Source: an uncultured Dorea sp.
GTDB lineage: Bacteria; Bacillota_A; Clostridia; Lachnospirales; Lachnospiraceae
Assembly (NCBI GenBank): GCA_910579015.1
Contig: CAJTRO010000068.1
Location: 1-14,187 of the forward strand
Reading direction: 5' to 3'
DNA length: 14,187 nt
Shown here: positions 6,945 through 14,164 of the stretch, piece after piece
Layout: every line of letters starts with the position of its first letter
How positions within the stretch are numbered: position 1 is the first letter of the stretch
Made by a program: the position numbers and the translations under genes
Notes under the pieces: model-generated
Database searches by the model: none
What the model saw: only the letters and a program-made list of their open reading frames with translations
Told to the model about the DNA's origin: nothing

Positions 6945-7847
6945 ATGAAAATAGAATATTTTGAGTGTTTCCAGATGTTGGCAAAGTATAGGAATTTTTC
7001 TGAGGCGGCTGAAAATCTCTACATGTCACAGTCGTCTCTGTCAAAGAAGATTATGGAACTGGAGAACCGTTTGGGAGGACAGCTCTTTATCCGGAAAAAG
7101 TACGAGGTGGTCTTGTCGCCATTTGGCGAACAGATGTCAAGCTATATCAACAATATTGTGGAAAACTATAATATCCTTTGCTCGGCAGCGGAGAACTACA
7201 ATCTGAACCGGCAGAAGAGCTTTCGTGTGGCGACGTTTCTCAATGCCGCACAGAGCGGGCTTATGGATTTTATTACTGGATTTGAAGCAAGTGAAAAGAA
7301 TCTTTACGTGGAGACGATTGAGAAAAGTCATGGGAAATTAAAGCAGATGCTCATATCCCGTCAGGTAGATGTATGTTATGCATATGCCGAGCTGATGGGA
7401 GATTTTTCTGATTATAAAAAAATTCTTATCCGCAGAGAACCATTGGTGTTGGTGGCAAACTGTGAATATGCAAAATCAAGAGGGTGGGAAACTTCCGTAT
7501 CACTGTCTGAATGCAGTGATGAACGGTTTTGTTTTCCAAGAGAGGACAGGGAAATGTTTCTATATTTTCTGGCAAATTGCAGATCTAATGGATTTACGCC
7601 GGAATTGACATTATCTGACGTGCGTCTGGAGACAGTCAAAAAATATGTACAGTTAGGCATGAGATGTACACTACAGATGAGATGTTACGCACACGCCGTG
7701 TTTTCCGAAAGTGAGTTCCGGATCCTGGATATAGAAGGAAATCCGGCAATGAATCTGGCGATGTATGTAAATACTGCGAGAGAAAGTGTGGTGAAAGATA
7801 TATTTGTGAAAGAGAGTATTACGTATTTTTCTGAAGCCATCATGTAA
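6945..7847 (+). CDS. LysR-family transcriptional regulator
   Basis: This 300-residue protein has the LysR layout. A winged helix-turn-helix occupies 1-60 (MKIEYFECFQMLAKYRNFSEAAENLYMSQSSLSKKIMELENRLGGQLFIR), with the recognition helix around SQSSLSKKIMELE. A periplasmic-binding-like effector domain fills ~90-295. I start at the ATG at 6945, which gives the canonical LysR N-terminus; upstream GTG codons at 6931 and 6933 lie too close to the AAAGGAA. It is transcribed alone in the same direction as the next operon and closed by its own terminator. It most likely controls the following 570-aa protein/DUF3311/SSS genes, possibly at the inverted repeat 8017-8039. The effector is unknown; the substrate of the neighbouring transporter is the obvious candidate. 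Its base composition is clearly more AT-rich than the fru genes. Confidence 0.9.
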   Translation: MKIEYFECFQMLAKYRNFSEAAENLYMSQSSLSKKIMELENRLGGQLFIRKKYEVVLSPFGEQMSSYINNIVENYNILCSAAENYNLNRQKSFRVATFLNAAQSGLMDFITGFEASEKNLYVETIEKSHGKLKQMLISRQVDVCYAYAELMGDFSDYKKILIRREPLVLVANCEYAKSRGWETSVSLSECSDERFCFPREDREMFLYFLANCRSNGFTPELTLSDVRLETVKKYVQLGMRCTLQMRCYAHAVFSESEFRILDIEGNPAMNLAMYVNTARESVVKDIFVKESITYFSEAIM

Positions 7848-7872
7848 AAGAAGAGAACAGGTAGACCTAAAG

Positions 7873-7930
7873 ACTGACATGTAACGGAAATTGTCATAGA
7901 GACAGGAAACTCCGGCCATGTCAGTTTTTT
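7873..7930 (+). terminator. Intrinsic terminator after the LysR-type gene
   Basis: A 9-bp perfect stem ACTGACATG (7873-7881) / CATGTCAGT (7917-7925) closes a 35-base apical region that can itself fold partly. It is followed by a run of T to 7930. It lies 25 bases past the stop codon and separates the regulator from the next operon. Confidence 0.7.
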
Positions 7931-7971
7931 AGTGTTTTCTAATTTGGAATAATCACATAAATGGAATCGAA

Positions 7972-7999
7972 TTGCACTTTCCAGGGAAAAATTTATAAT
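7972..7999 (+). promoter_or_regulatory. Promoter of the 570-aa protein/symporter operon
   Basis: TTGCAC (7972-7977) and a perfect TATAAT (7994-7999) are 16 bases apart, giving a transcript start near 8006 and a leader of about 75 bases. A second, weaker possibility starts from TTGACC at 8022-8027, inside the inverted repeat. Confidence 0.6.
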
Positions 8000-8016
8000 A
8001 AATATATAAGTGATAT

Positions 8017-8039
8017 TTACATTGACCGGTGTAATGTAA
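8017..8039. promoter_or_regulatory. Inverted repeat, LysR-type binding box candidate
   Basis: TTACATT (8017-8023) and its complement AATGTAA (8033-8039) flank nine bases. The site contains the LysR family pattern T-N11-A (T8022 to A8034). It lies between the proposed transcript start and the gene start, where binding would repress or act as an internal site. If the weaker TTGACC promoter is used, it would overlap the -35 box. Confidence 0.5.
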
Positions 8040-8080
8040 GAGAAATAATTTATCTGACTAACATAAAAAGGAAGGTTTGT

Positions 8081-9793
8081 ATGAGAAGACAAGTAAATCA
8101 AATGATCGATCCGCGCGGCTGGCAGGAACGTCCTATGCTGACGCTTGCAAAGAGGCCGTCGCCAGAAGAGTTGAAAGCAGGGAAAATATTATTTTATAAC
8201 AACACAAAGCTTGGTTTTTGTAATTATTATACGGTATTTGACAGAATCAAAGAACGTCTTGTTGAAAGCGGGTGCGATGAAAGTCTCTGGGTAGAATATA
8301 CAGAAACAGTCCGCGGAAAAAATGCAAAGAAACTGGAAGAATATGCGGCGATGCTTGCAAAGGAAAAACCAGTTGCGGCAATCGTTGCATTTGGAGATAT
8401 GGGGACGTCCTCATCGACAACTGTGTTGACAATTGCATTGGAAAAACTGGGTATTCCGACTGTTTATATGACGGCGCCTCCCGGAACCGCAATTACAGAG
8501 GGTGTTGGCGTATATCGTGCGGGAGAACTCTGCCTGTGTTCGGTAGACATCTATCAGGCTTCTACTGTGGAAGAGATTGAAACAGAGGTGGACAGGAAGT
8601 GGGATTATATTCTGGCTTCGCTGACGACAAATGGTGAAAAGTTAAGAGAACTGGCCCATATCGACTTCAAAATGGACGAGATTGCACCGGCTGAGGACGG
8701 ACTTCTGCCCTTTGTACCGGAGTACGACGAGGAGAAATCTGTGGAGCCCGGAGCTTACATGGAAGAAGTGATGGAGTACTTCAACAAGGAGCATATCTCA
8801 GATGGACTGCCGATCATTCCTCCCACCAGGAGGCGTTATGAAAAAATGCTTGCATATTGTCCATGGGATGAGAAGCTGAAACTGGTCGATCCTTCCGGGC
8901 CAAGTGGAAAAGAAATCACGATAAAAGATATTGCGATCGCCGCAGTTATGGCAGGATGTAAGCCCGAGGCAATGCCTGTTCTGGTTGCCGCATTTAAAGC
9001 AATGAATAATCCACTGTATAACTTTAATCAATCCGTCACGACATCACACCCGGGCGGAAACATGTGTATTGTTTCCGGACCTATCGCACAGGAAATTGGC
9101 GTTTCTGGTATGCAGGGATGTCAGGGGCCGGGTTATCCGGTCAATGCAACCATTGGACGTGCGATCAATCTGGTGCTGATGAACGTACTGCGTACCGTGC
9201 CGGGGATTTGTGATCTGGATTGTATCGCATCTCAGGCGGAGTTTACATACTGCTTTGCAGAAGAGCCATCCTTGGCGCAGTGGAACATGATCAATGAGGA
9301 CCATTTTGATCCAGAGACGACTACCGTGTATTTGCTGAAAGCGGAACCGATCCATGACATCATCGACTTTTTGAGCTTGAATGGCTATGATCTGTTAGAT
9401 ACGATTACAGCATGTTGTACGACACTGGGTTCAAACAATGCTTACATGCCGGGACCGCTTGTGATCTGTCTCACGCCGGATCATGCCATGATGCTGAAAA
9501 AAGCTGGATATACAAAGGAGATGATTCAAGAACACATTCATCAATATGTTTATCATCAGACGCCGATGGTTAATGGACGGGGATTGATGCCGGTCCGCCC
9601 CAGAGAGTGGGAAAACAGGCATCCTCTGCCTGTAACGCGTATGCCGAAGGATGTGGAGGTTGTCACGATCGGCGGGCGCGGCGGACATTCAGGTGTTATC
9701 TTGCCATGGGCGCTCCACAGTGAGGGAATCGTTGAAGCGCTTACTCTTCCGGACGGTAAAACGGCAAGGAGAATTGACGAATTCAAGAGATAA
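8081..9793 (+). CDS. Two-domain protein of unknown function, N-terminus UGSC-like
   Basis: This is a 570-residue cytoplasmic protein with no signal peptide or membrane segment. The N-terminal part (~30-200) has alternating strands and helices, KILFYNNTKLGFCNYYTVFDR and VAAIVAFGDMGTSSSTTVLTIALEKLGIPTV. This resembles the UGSC (seleno)protein family, whose loop normally carries Sec/Cys-Gly-Ser-Cys; here the matching stretch is Met107-Gly-Thr-Ser. The C-terminal part (~225-570) is a separate conserved region: DGLPIIPPTRRRYEKML, IKDIAIAAVMAGCKPEAMPVLVAAF, TTSHPGGNMCIVSGP, GMQGCQGPGYPVNATIGRAINL, TACCTTLGSNNAYMPGPL and GGRGGHSG. It has recurring cysteines (Cys293, Cys347, Cys445/446) that could serve catalysis or metal binding. 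The start at 8081 follows AAGGAAGG; the frame is open upstream to 7961 but that part is promoter DNA. It is first in an operon with a DUF3311 protein and an SSS symporter, so it probably acts on the imported compound. The family resemblance is from memory and the function is unknown. Confidence 0.72.
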   Translation: MRRQVNQMIDPRGWQERPMLTLAKRPSPEELKAGKILFYNNTKLGFCNYYTVFDRIKERLVESGCDESLWVEYTETVRGKNAKKLEEYAAMLAKEKPVAAIVAFGDMGTSSSTTVLTIALEKLGIPTVYMTAPPGTAITEGVGVYRAGELCLCSVDIYQASTVEEIETEVDRKWDYILASLTTNGEKLRELAHIDFKMDEIAPAEDGLLPFVPEYDEEKSVEPGAYMEEVMEYFNKEHISDGLPIIPPTRRRYEKMLAYCPWDEKLKLVDPSGPSGKEITIKDIAIAAVMAGCKPEAMPVLVAAFKAMNNPLYNFNQSVTTSHPGGNMCIVSGPIAQEIGVSGMQGCQGPGYPVNATIGRAINLVLMNVLRTVPGICDLDCIASQAEFTYCFAEEPSLAQWNMINEDHFDPETTTVYLLKAEPIHDIIDFLSLNGYDLLDTITACCTTLGSNNAYMPGPLVICLTPDHAMMLKKAGYTKEMIQEHIHQYVYHQTPMVNGRGLMPVRPREWENRHPLPVTRMPKDVEVVTIGGRGGHSGVILPWALHSEGIVEALTLPDGKTARRIDEFKR

Positions 9794-9810
9794 GGAAACG
9801 GGGGGTTCAT

Positions 9811-10020
9811 ATGAAGAAATTGCAGTGGTTGTTTATAGTCTTTCCGATCGGATGTCTGCTTCCATATTTTATTCCTGCGCTGAACAGTATTTATCCCAAG
9901 GCGGCAGGTATTCCGTTTACGGTGTGGTCGATTGAAGTCTGGCTGTTTTTGTGTTGCTTATTTCTTCTGTTTTGCAGCAGGAAGATATGGGACAGCTATG
10001 ACGGAGAGGAGGAATTATGA
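9811..10020 (+). CDS. Small membrane protein, DUF3311-like symporter partner
   Basis: This is a 69-residue protein with two predicted membrane helices: ~5-24 (LQWLFIVFPIGCLLPYFIPAL) and ~38-56 (VWSIEVWLFLCCLFLLFC). A short charged tail (SRKIWDSYDGEEEL) follows. The length, the Pro/Asn-containing turn and the position immediately before an SSS transporter match the DUF3311 group (YhjC-like), small companions of sodium/solute symporters. A GGGGGG-type ribosome binding site precedes the ATG, 17 bases after the previous stop. Its stop overlaps the symporter start by four bases (ATGA), so the two should be made in fixed ratio. It is probably an accessory or stability subunit of the symporter (inference from context). 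Confidence 0.75.
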   Translation: MKKLQWLFIVFPIGCLLPYFIPALNSIYPKAAGIPFTVWSIEVWLFLCCLFLLFCSRKIWDSYDGEEEL

Positions 10021-11504
10021 GTACACATATCATGATCAGCATGATTGCATTGACAGCTTATACGGCTTTGATGTTTTATGTTGGTATAGGAAAAGCATAT
10101 GACAAGGAAGTAGTATCTACGAACAGAGGATACTTCATTGGCGGGGGAACAGGTTATTTCGTATTGTTTTTTACGACGGCGGCAACATGGTTCTCAACAT
10201 TTATTTATATGGGAGCGCCGGGATCTTTCTATACACATGGGATCGGATGGATTGTGATAGCGGCCTGGAATTTGACAATTATGTTTCTGATGGGTGTTTT
10301 CGGAACAAGATTGTGGAGGATGTCTAAGACAAACGGATATGTGACGCCGGGCGATCTGCTGGGAGATTATTATCAAAGCCCCGGACTACAGAAGACGATA
10401 TCAGCGGGACAATTTATTTTTTGTTTTCCATACATGATGGCGCAGATTGCCGGGGTAGGACTTGCAGTGTCGATACTTACGGATGGGATGATCCCGTCTT
10501 CTGTTGGCTGTATCTATGCGGCGGTTGTTATCGGTATCTATGTTTACTTCGGCGGTTTTAAATCCCAGGCATGGGTAGATACCATGCAGGGGATCATGTT
10601 CACAGTGATCCTGGTGATGACGGTTGGGATTATGATAACGGTAAACGGAGGCGGGCTTGCGGGATTATTTGCAGGGCTTGAAAATGCGGGAAAAAACTTC
10701 TTGCTGTATGTGACTGGGGATGAGGGATACTGGACATGGAAAATATATCTGTCCTATTTACTGACATATGCTTTTGGAGGTTATTTTGCTCCGTATGTAT
10801 GGCAAAGATCCTATGCGGCAAAAAATGGAAAGACAATTCTTCAGATTGCGGGTTCACTTGGCTTCTTCTATGTATTTGCAATTTCGACGATGGTCATGCT
10901 GGTCGGATTTGGCGGAAGGGCTCTTGGTGTAGGAGTGGATCATGCGGATAGTATTATGGTAACAACTATGACGCAGTATGCACCGTATATGGCAATTCTG
11001 GTTGTGGTAGGTATCCTTGCCGCGGGAATGTCGACAGTTTCTTCGATTCTAGTCACAACTTCTTCGCTGATTACGGTGGATTTTATAGAAAAGATGAAGC
11101 CGGATATGTCTAAGGAGAAGATGCAAAAGGTTTCCAGATATGTACTTTTAGCTGTGCTGACCGCGGGATTGCTCCTGTCAATGGTCGACTATAGCGGGAT
11201 TGTCATTCTGGTGAATGGATCTCTTTCAGGATTTATGCAGGTATTTTGGCCGGTATTTGGTGTGTTCTTCTGGAAACATGCCACAAAGCAGGGAGCCATT
11301 ACGGGGTTTGCTGCCGGGATCGCCGTATCCCTGGCATTAACGGCGGCGGGAATAGAATTTCTCGGATTTACGCCGAGTTTCTGGGGATTTGTGATAAATG
11401 GAGCGCTTTTTATCATTGTGAGTATCTGTTCTCCGAAGATTTCAAAGGAACACAGGGAAGAATTCCTGCTCCCGCTTAAAAAATACAAAACATTAAAAGA
11501 CTGA
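10017..11504 (+). CDS. Sodium:solute symporter (SSS family)
   Basis: This 495-residue integral membrane protein has about 13 hydrophobic helices typical of the SSS/LeuT fold and of normal length. Diagnostic segments are the N-terminal YFIGGGTGYFVLFFTTAATWFSTF region, YVTPGDLLGDYY, the family signature YVYFGGFKSQAWVDTMQGIM, and AAGMSTVSSILVTTSSLITVDF near residue 340, which carries Ser/Thr residues where this family binds sodium. The pairing with a DUF3311 protein points to the monocarboxylate/pantothenate-like branch (MctP, YhjB) rather than to sugar or proline carriers, but the substrate cannot be read from the sequence. An AGAGGAGG ribosome binding site lies inside the end of the preceding gene. 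It would import the substrate handled by the 570-residue protein upstream. The operon ends at the hairpin at 11513-11553. Confidence 0.9.
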   Translation: MSTHIMISMIALTAYTALMFYVGIGKAYDKEVVSTNRGYFIGGGTGYFVLFFTTAATWFSTFIYMGAPGSFYTHGIGWIVIAAWNLTIMFLMGVFGTRLWRMSKTNGYVTPGDLLGDYYQSPGLQKTISAGQFIFCFPYMMAQIAGVGLAVSILTDGMIPSSVGCIYAAVVIGIYVYFGGFKSQAWVDTMQGIMFTVILVMTVGIMITVNGGGLAGLFAGLENAGKNFLLYVTGDEGYWTWKIYLSYLLTYAFGGYFAPYVWQRSYAAKNGKTILQIAGSLGFFYVFAISTMVMLVGFGGRALGVGVDHADSIMVTTMTQYAPYMAILVVVGILAAGMSTVSSILVTTSSLITVDFIEKMKPDMSKEKMQKVSRYVLLAVLTAGLLLSMVDYSGIVILVNGSLSGFMQVFWPVFGVFFWKHATKQGAITGFAAGIAVSLALTAAGIEFLGFTPSFWGFVINGALFIIVSICSPKISKEHREEFLLPLKKYKTLKD

Positions 11505-11512
11505 CAGGATCA

Positions 11513-11553
11513 GGGGGCTGCCGCGAAATAAACTGTATTTCGCGGCAGCCCCC
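11513..11553. terminator. Strong hairpin shared by convergent operons
   Basis: A perfect 18-bp stem (GGGGGCTGCCGCGAAATA at 11513-11530 and its complement at 11536-11553) has a 5-base loop. It sits 9 bases past the symporter stop and 20 bases past the stop of the convergent permease gene. Neither strand has a clean U run directly after it. It may therefore act as a weakly intrinsic bidirectional terminator, a transcript 3'-end stabiliser, or a roadblock. Confidence 0.7.
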
Positions 11554-11573
11554 AGTCAACGAGATCACAGAGA

Positions 11574-12383
11574 TCATCCCTTCAACCCATTCAGTGCAAC
11601 CCCCGCCTCGAATTTCGACTGTAACAGCAGATAGAAGAGGAACGGAGGCATGAAGGTGATCGCAGAACACGCCATTGTAAGTCCCACATCCACATCATAC
11701 TGTGCCTTCATGGTCGTCAGCGCCAGTGGCAGCGTGCGCATAGCATCTTTCGTCGTAATGATCAGCGGCCAGGTGAAGTTGTTCCAGGCGCCGATGAATG
11801 TGAAGATGGACAAGGTAAGCATGGCGGACTTCACAAGGGGCAGGACTATAGACCACAGGATCTTCCGGTTCGAAGCCCCGTCGATCCGCGCAGACTCCAT
11901 CAGTTCCGTAGGGATGCCGAGGATCGCCTGGCGCATGATGAAGACGCCGAAGGCTGTGGGAAGCGGAAGGATCAGCGCCTTGAAGGTATTCACCCATCCC
12001 ATTCCCCGCACGACGATGTACAGAGGCACCAGTATCACTTCGGAAGGCACCAGCATCGTCAGTATCAGAAGCAGGAAGATCTTATCATGTCCCTTGAATT
12101 TCAGCTTGGCAAATGCATAACCGGCCAGACAGCTTGTGAAAAGTGTCAGCGCGACGCCGGCGAATGCGACGATAATACTGTTCAGCAGATAACGCCCGAT
12201 GGTATCGCCCGAGAAGATGGTCTGATAATGCTTAAAAGTCAGGCTCGATAAAGAGAAGCTGAAATCATACGCATTCAGGGTACTCTTAAGCGACATGAGT
12301 ATCATGTATACAAAGGGAAGGATGCACAGCAGAGCCGTAAAGACCAGCACCAGATCCCCCAATATATGAGATATTTTCTTCAT
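11574..12383 (-). CDS. Carbohydrate ABC transporter permease (MalG/UgpE-like)
   Basis: This is one of the two membrane subunits of a CUT1-type sugar importer. The 269 residues contain six predicted helices beginning at ~10. The EAA loop that contacts the ATPase reads TELMESARIDGASNRKILWSIVLPLVKSA (about 159-187). The end VALNGLKG is typical of the MalG/UgpE branch. I start at the ATG at 12383, 8 bases from AGGAGG. A GTG at 12392 would add three residues but lies inside the ribosome binding site. That AGGAGG overlaps the stop of the preceding permease gene, so the two are tightly coupled. No ATPase gene is present; Firmicute CUT1 systems commonly share an MsmK-type ATPase encoded elsewhere. 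Confidence 0.92.
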   Translation of the reverse strand: MKKISHILGDLVLVFTALLCILPFVYMILMSLKSTLNAYDFSFSLSSLTFKHYQTIFSGDTIGRYLLNSIIVAFAGVALTLFTSCLAGYAFAKLKFKGHDKIFLLLILTMLVPSEVILVPLYIVVRGMGWVNTFKALILPLPTAFGVFIMRQAILGIPTELMESARIDGASNRKILWSIVLPLVKSAMLTLSIFTFIGAWNNFTWPLIITTKDAMRTLPLALTTMKAQYDVDVGLTMACSAITFMPPFLFYLLLQSKFEAGVALNGLKG

Positions 12384-12395
12384 CGCAGTCACCTC

Positions 12396-13283
12396 CTATA
12401 TCTCTGACGCTTCACGCTTCATGAAGCGCTGCTGGAACAATACGACTACCAGTACCATCAGCATCAGGACGTTAGATACAGTCATGGCATACCCTGCCTT
12501 ACCGCTCTTAAAGGTAAGCTGATAAGCATACATCACCATGGTGGTCGTAGACATGGACGGACCTCCGCCGGTCATGGTATATACGATGTCGAACACCTGC
12601 ATGGAGCTTATGATGGCCAGGAAGGTGTTCAGGATCAGCGTGGGCTTCAAAAGAGGGATCGTAATCCGGGAGAAAAGATTCCAGGAATTCGCACCGTCCA
12701 CCCGGGCCGCTTCATAGTAATTGTCCGGGATCGACATCAGAGAGGACAGTGTGATGATCATATAATATCCCATGCTCTTCCATACGATGAGCATGGAGAG
12801 GGTGACGATCGCCGTGGTACTGCTGCCAAGAAGCATGGTAGGATCGATCCCCACGAGCCCGAAGAGAAACTTTACCGCCGGATGTCCGCCGTTTAAGATG
12901 GCCTTCCAGATCGTGCCGATAACGGCGCTGGAGGACAGAACCGGAATGAATAACGCCGCTTTGGCAAATTTCCCTAGAAATGTATTATTTCTGGCGGCGA
13001 TCAGAGCGGCAAGCACCGTAGAGGTAAGGATCTGCAACGGAACAGCTATCACAGTGATCTTGATCGTATTCATGATGCAGAGCCTCAGTTTATTGTCCCG
13101 AAATAATTTCTCATAATTAAAAAGTCCGTTGAATTTCGCCGGTGTGATGATATTATATTTTGTAAAGCTGAAACAGACCGCTATGATCAAAGATCCTGCC
13201 ACAAAAGTAAGCAGGATCAATGATATCGGCGTGATGTAAGCATAGGGCGAAAGAACGGATAAGATGTTCTTCTTTTTCTTCAT
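12396..13283 (-). CDS. Carbohydrate ABC transporter permease (MalF/UgpA-like)
   Basis: This is the second membrane subunit of the same importer. It has 295 residues with about six helices. A basic MKKKKN start is followed by the first helix at ~14-40. The EAA loop is YYEAARVDGANSWNLFSRITIPLLKPT (about 189-215). The segment VFDIVYTMTGGGPSMSTTTMVMYAYQ is characteristic of UgpA/MalF-type sugar permeases. An AGGAAG motif lies upstream of the ATG at 13283. The gene is 11 bases after the binding-protein gene and ends within the ribosome binding site of the partner permease. The substrate cannot be read from the permeases. Confidence 0.92.
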   Translation of the reverse strand: MKKKKNILSVLSPYAYITPISLILLTFVAGSLIIAVCFSFTKYNIITPAKFNGLFNYEKLFRDNKLRLCIMNTIKITVIAVPLQILTSTVLAALIAARNNTFLGKFAKAALFIPVLSSSAVIGTIWKAILNGGHPAVKFLFGLVGIDPTMLLGSSTTAIVTLSMLIVWKSMGYYMIITLSSLMSIPDNYYEAARVDGANSWNLFSRITIPLLKPTLILNTFLAIISSMQVFDIVYTMTGGGPSMSTTTMVMYAYQLTFKSGKAGYAMTVSNVLMLMVLVVVLFQQRFMKREASEI

Positions 13284-13294
13284 GCTCTTTCTTC

Positions 13295-14164
13295 CTATTC
13301 TTCGTTGTCAGCCCAGTATTCATCTAAGGTTTCATTCGCAAATTCAACAGATTCGTCTAATGCTTCCTGAACCTCCATCTTTCCTTCCATGACGGACTGG
13401 ATGTGAGCGGCCAGGTTCTCAAGAATCTCGCTTCCGCATGGGCCTACCTGTAACGGACGCCATTTATCGCGGTCTTCCGTAACGATACGCTCCATCTTAG
13501 GATCTCCCGCATACTGTTCTGTCTTGGTCAGAGGAGCGCCGGGAGCCGCCTTGTGGTATTCGCTCATGAACTCGGAACTACAGATGTACTTGATAAGCGC
13601 TAAGGCAAGTTCCGGATTCTCACATGAGGACATAACAGACAGAGAGTCTGCGGCGCCGAAGGTTCCATAGTCGTCGTTCTTAAGAGAGGTTACGTAATCC
13701 CATTTCAGATCCGGATAGCTCTCCTTGAACAGGGTTTCCTGTGACTGGGAGGAACGGGTAACGCCAAATGCCGCCTTTCCGGCGCCGAATATGGTAGAGA
13801 ATGCGTCAGATCCGGATAAGGACATTACGTTCTCCGGCATATAGTCTTTCAGGCTCTTGAAAAATTCGATCGCCTCCACACCGTTCTCGTCATTAAAACG
13901 TGCGCTCTTTAAGTCGTCTGCATAGATATCCCCGCCTGCCTGCCAGATCAGGCTGTAGATGTAGGAATTCAGTATGTACAGGTTACTCATGTCACCGCTG
14001 TTTAAGCCGACGGCATATCCGTACTGGTCGATCTCGCCGTCGCCGTCTGTATCCTTGGTTGCCTTCTCGCAGATACGCGCGAAGTCTTCCCAGGTCTCAG
14101 GGGCAGTCTCTTCAAGGCTGTCAAGGATTTCCTGAATCTTTCCAAAGTTAGTTGATTTTGCGTT
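13295..14164 (-). CDS. Extracellular sugar-binding protein, 5' part missing or interrupted
   Basis: This is the C-terminal ~289 residues of a family-1 (CUT1) solute-binding lipoprotein that would capture the sugar for the two permeases downstream. Coding similarity is visible well upstream of the first available ATG (13990): the frame reads FGKIQEILDSLEETAPETWEDFARICEKATKDTDGDGEIDQYGYAVGLNSGD, a standard segment of these proteins with a calcium-loop-like DTDGDGEID. Further motifs are WQAGGDIY, FGAGKAAFGVT, ALIKYICSSEF and the Glu/Asp-rich C-terminal helix. A TAA at 14165-14167 closes the frame. Upstream of it the same frame continues for six codons (SCYGLN) to the window edge. No start codon lies between that stop and 13990. 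The signal peptide and first ~130 residues of a normal 420-450-aa protein are not here. It is either a nonsense-broken gene, or one disrupted by an insertion near the window edge, or affected by a sequence error. Confidence 0.78.
   Translation of the reverse strand, partial: NAKSTNFGKIQEILDSLEETAPETWEDFARICEKATKDTDGDGEIDQYGYAVGLNSGDMSNLYILNSYIYSLIWQAGGDIYADDLKSARFNDENGVEAIEFFKSLKDYMPENVMSLSGSDAFSTIFGAGKAAFGVTRSSQSQETLFKESYPDLKWDYVTSLKNDDYGTFGAADSLSVMSSCENPELALALIKYICSSEFMSEYHKAAPGAPLTKTEQYAGDPKMERIVTEDRDKWRPLQVGPCGSEILENLAAHIQSVMEGKMEVQEALDESVEFANETLDEYWADNEE

Noticed and set aside
7961..8080. N-terminal extension of the 570-residue protein by 40 residues
   Set aside because: The stretch contains the promoter and inverted repeat, is AT-rich, and gives a non-conserved-looking peptide; AAGGAAGG before 8081 marks the start.
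8390..8430. Selenocysteine codon in the UGSC-like protein
   Set aside because: No in-frame TGA is present in this loop; the position encodes Met.
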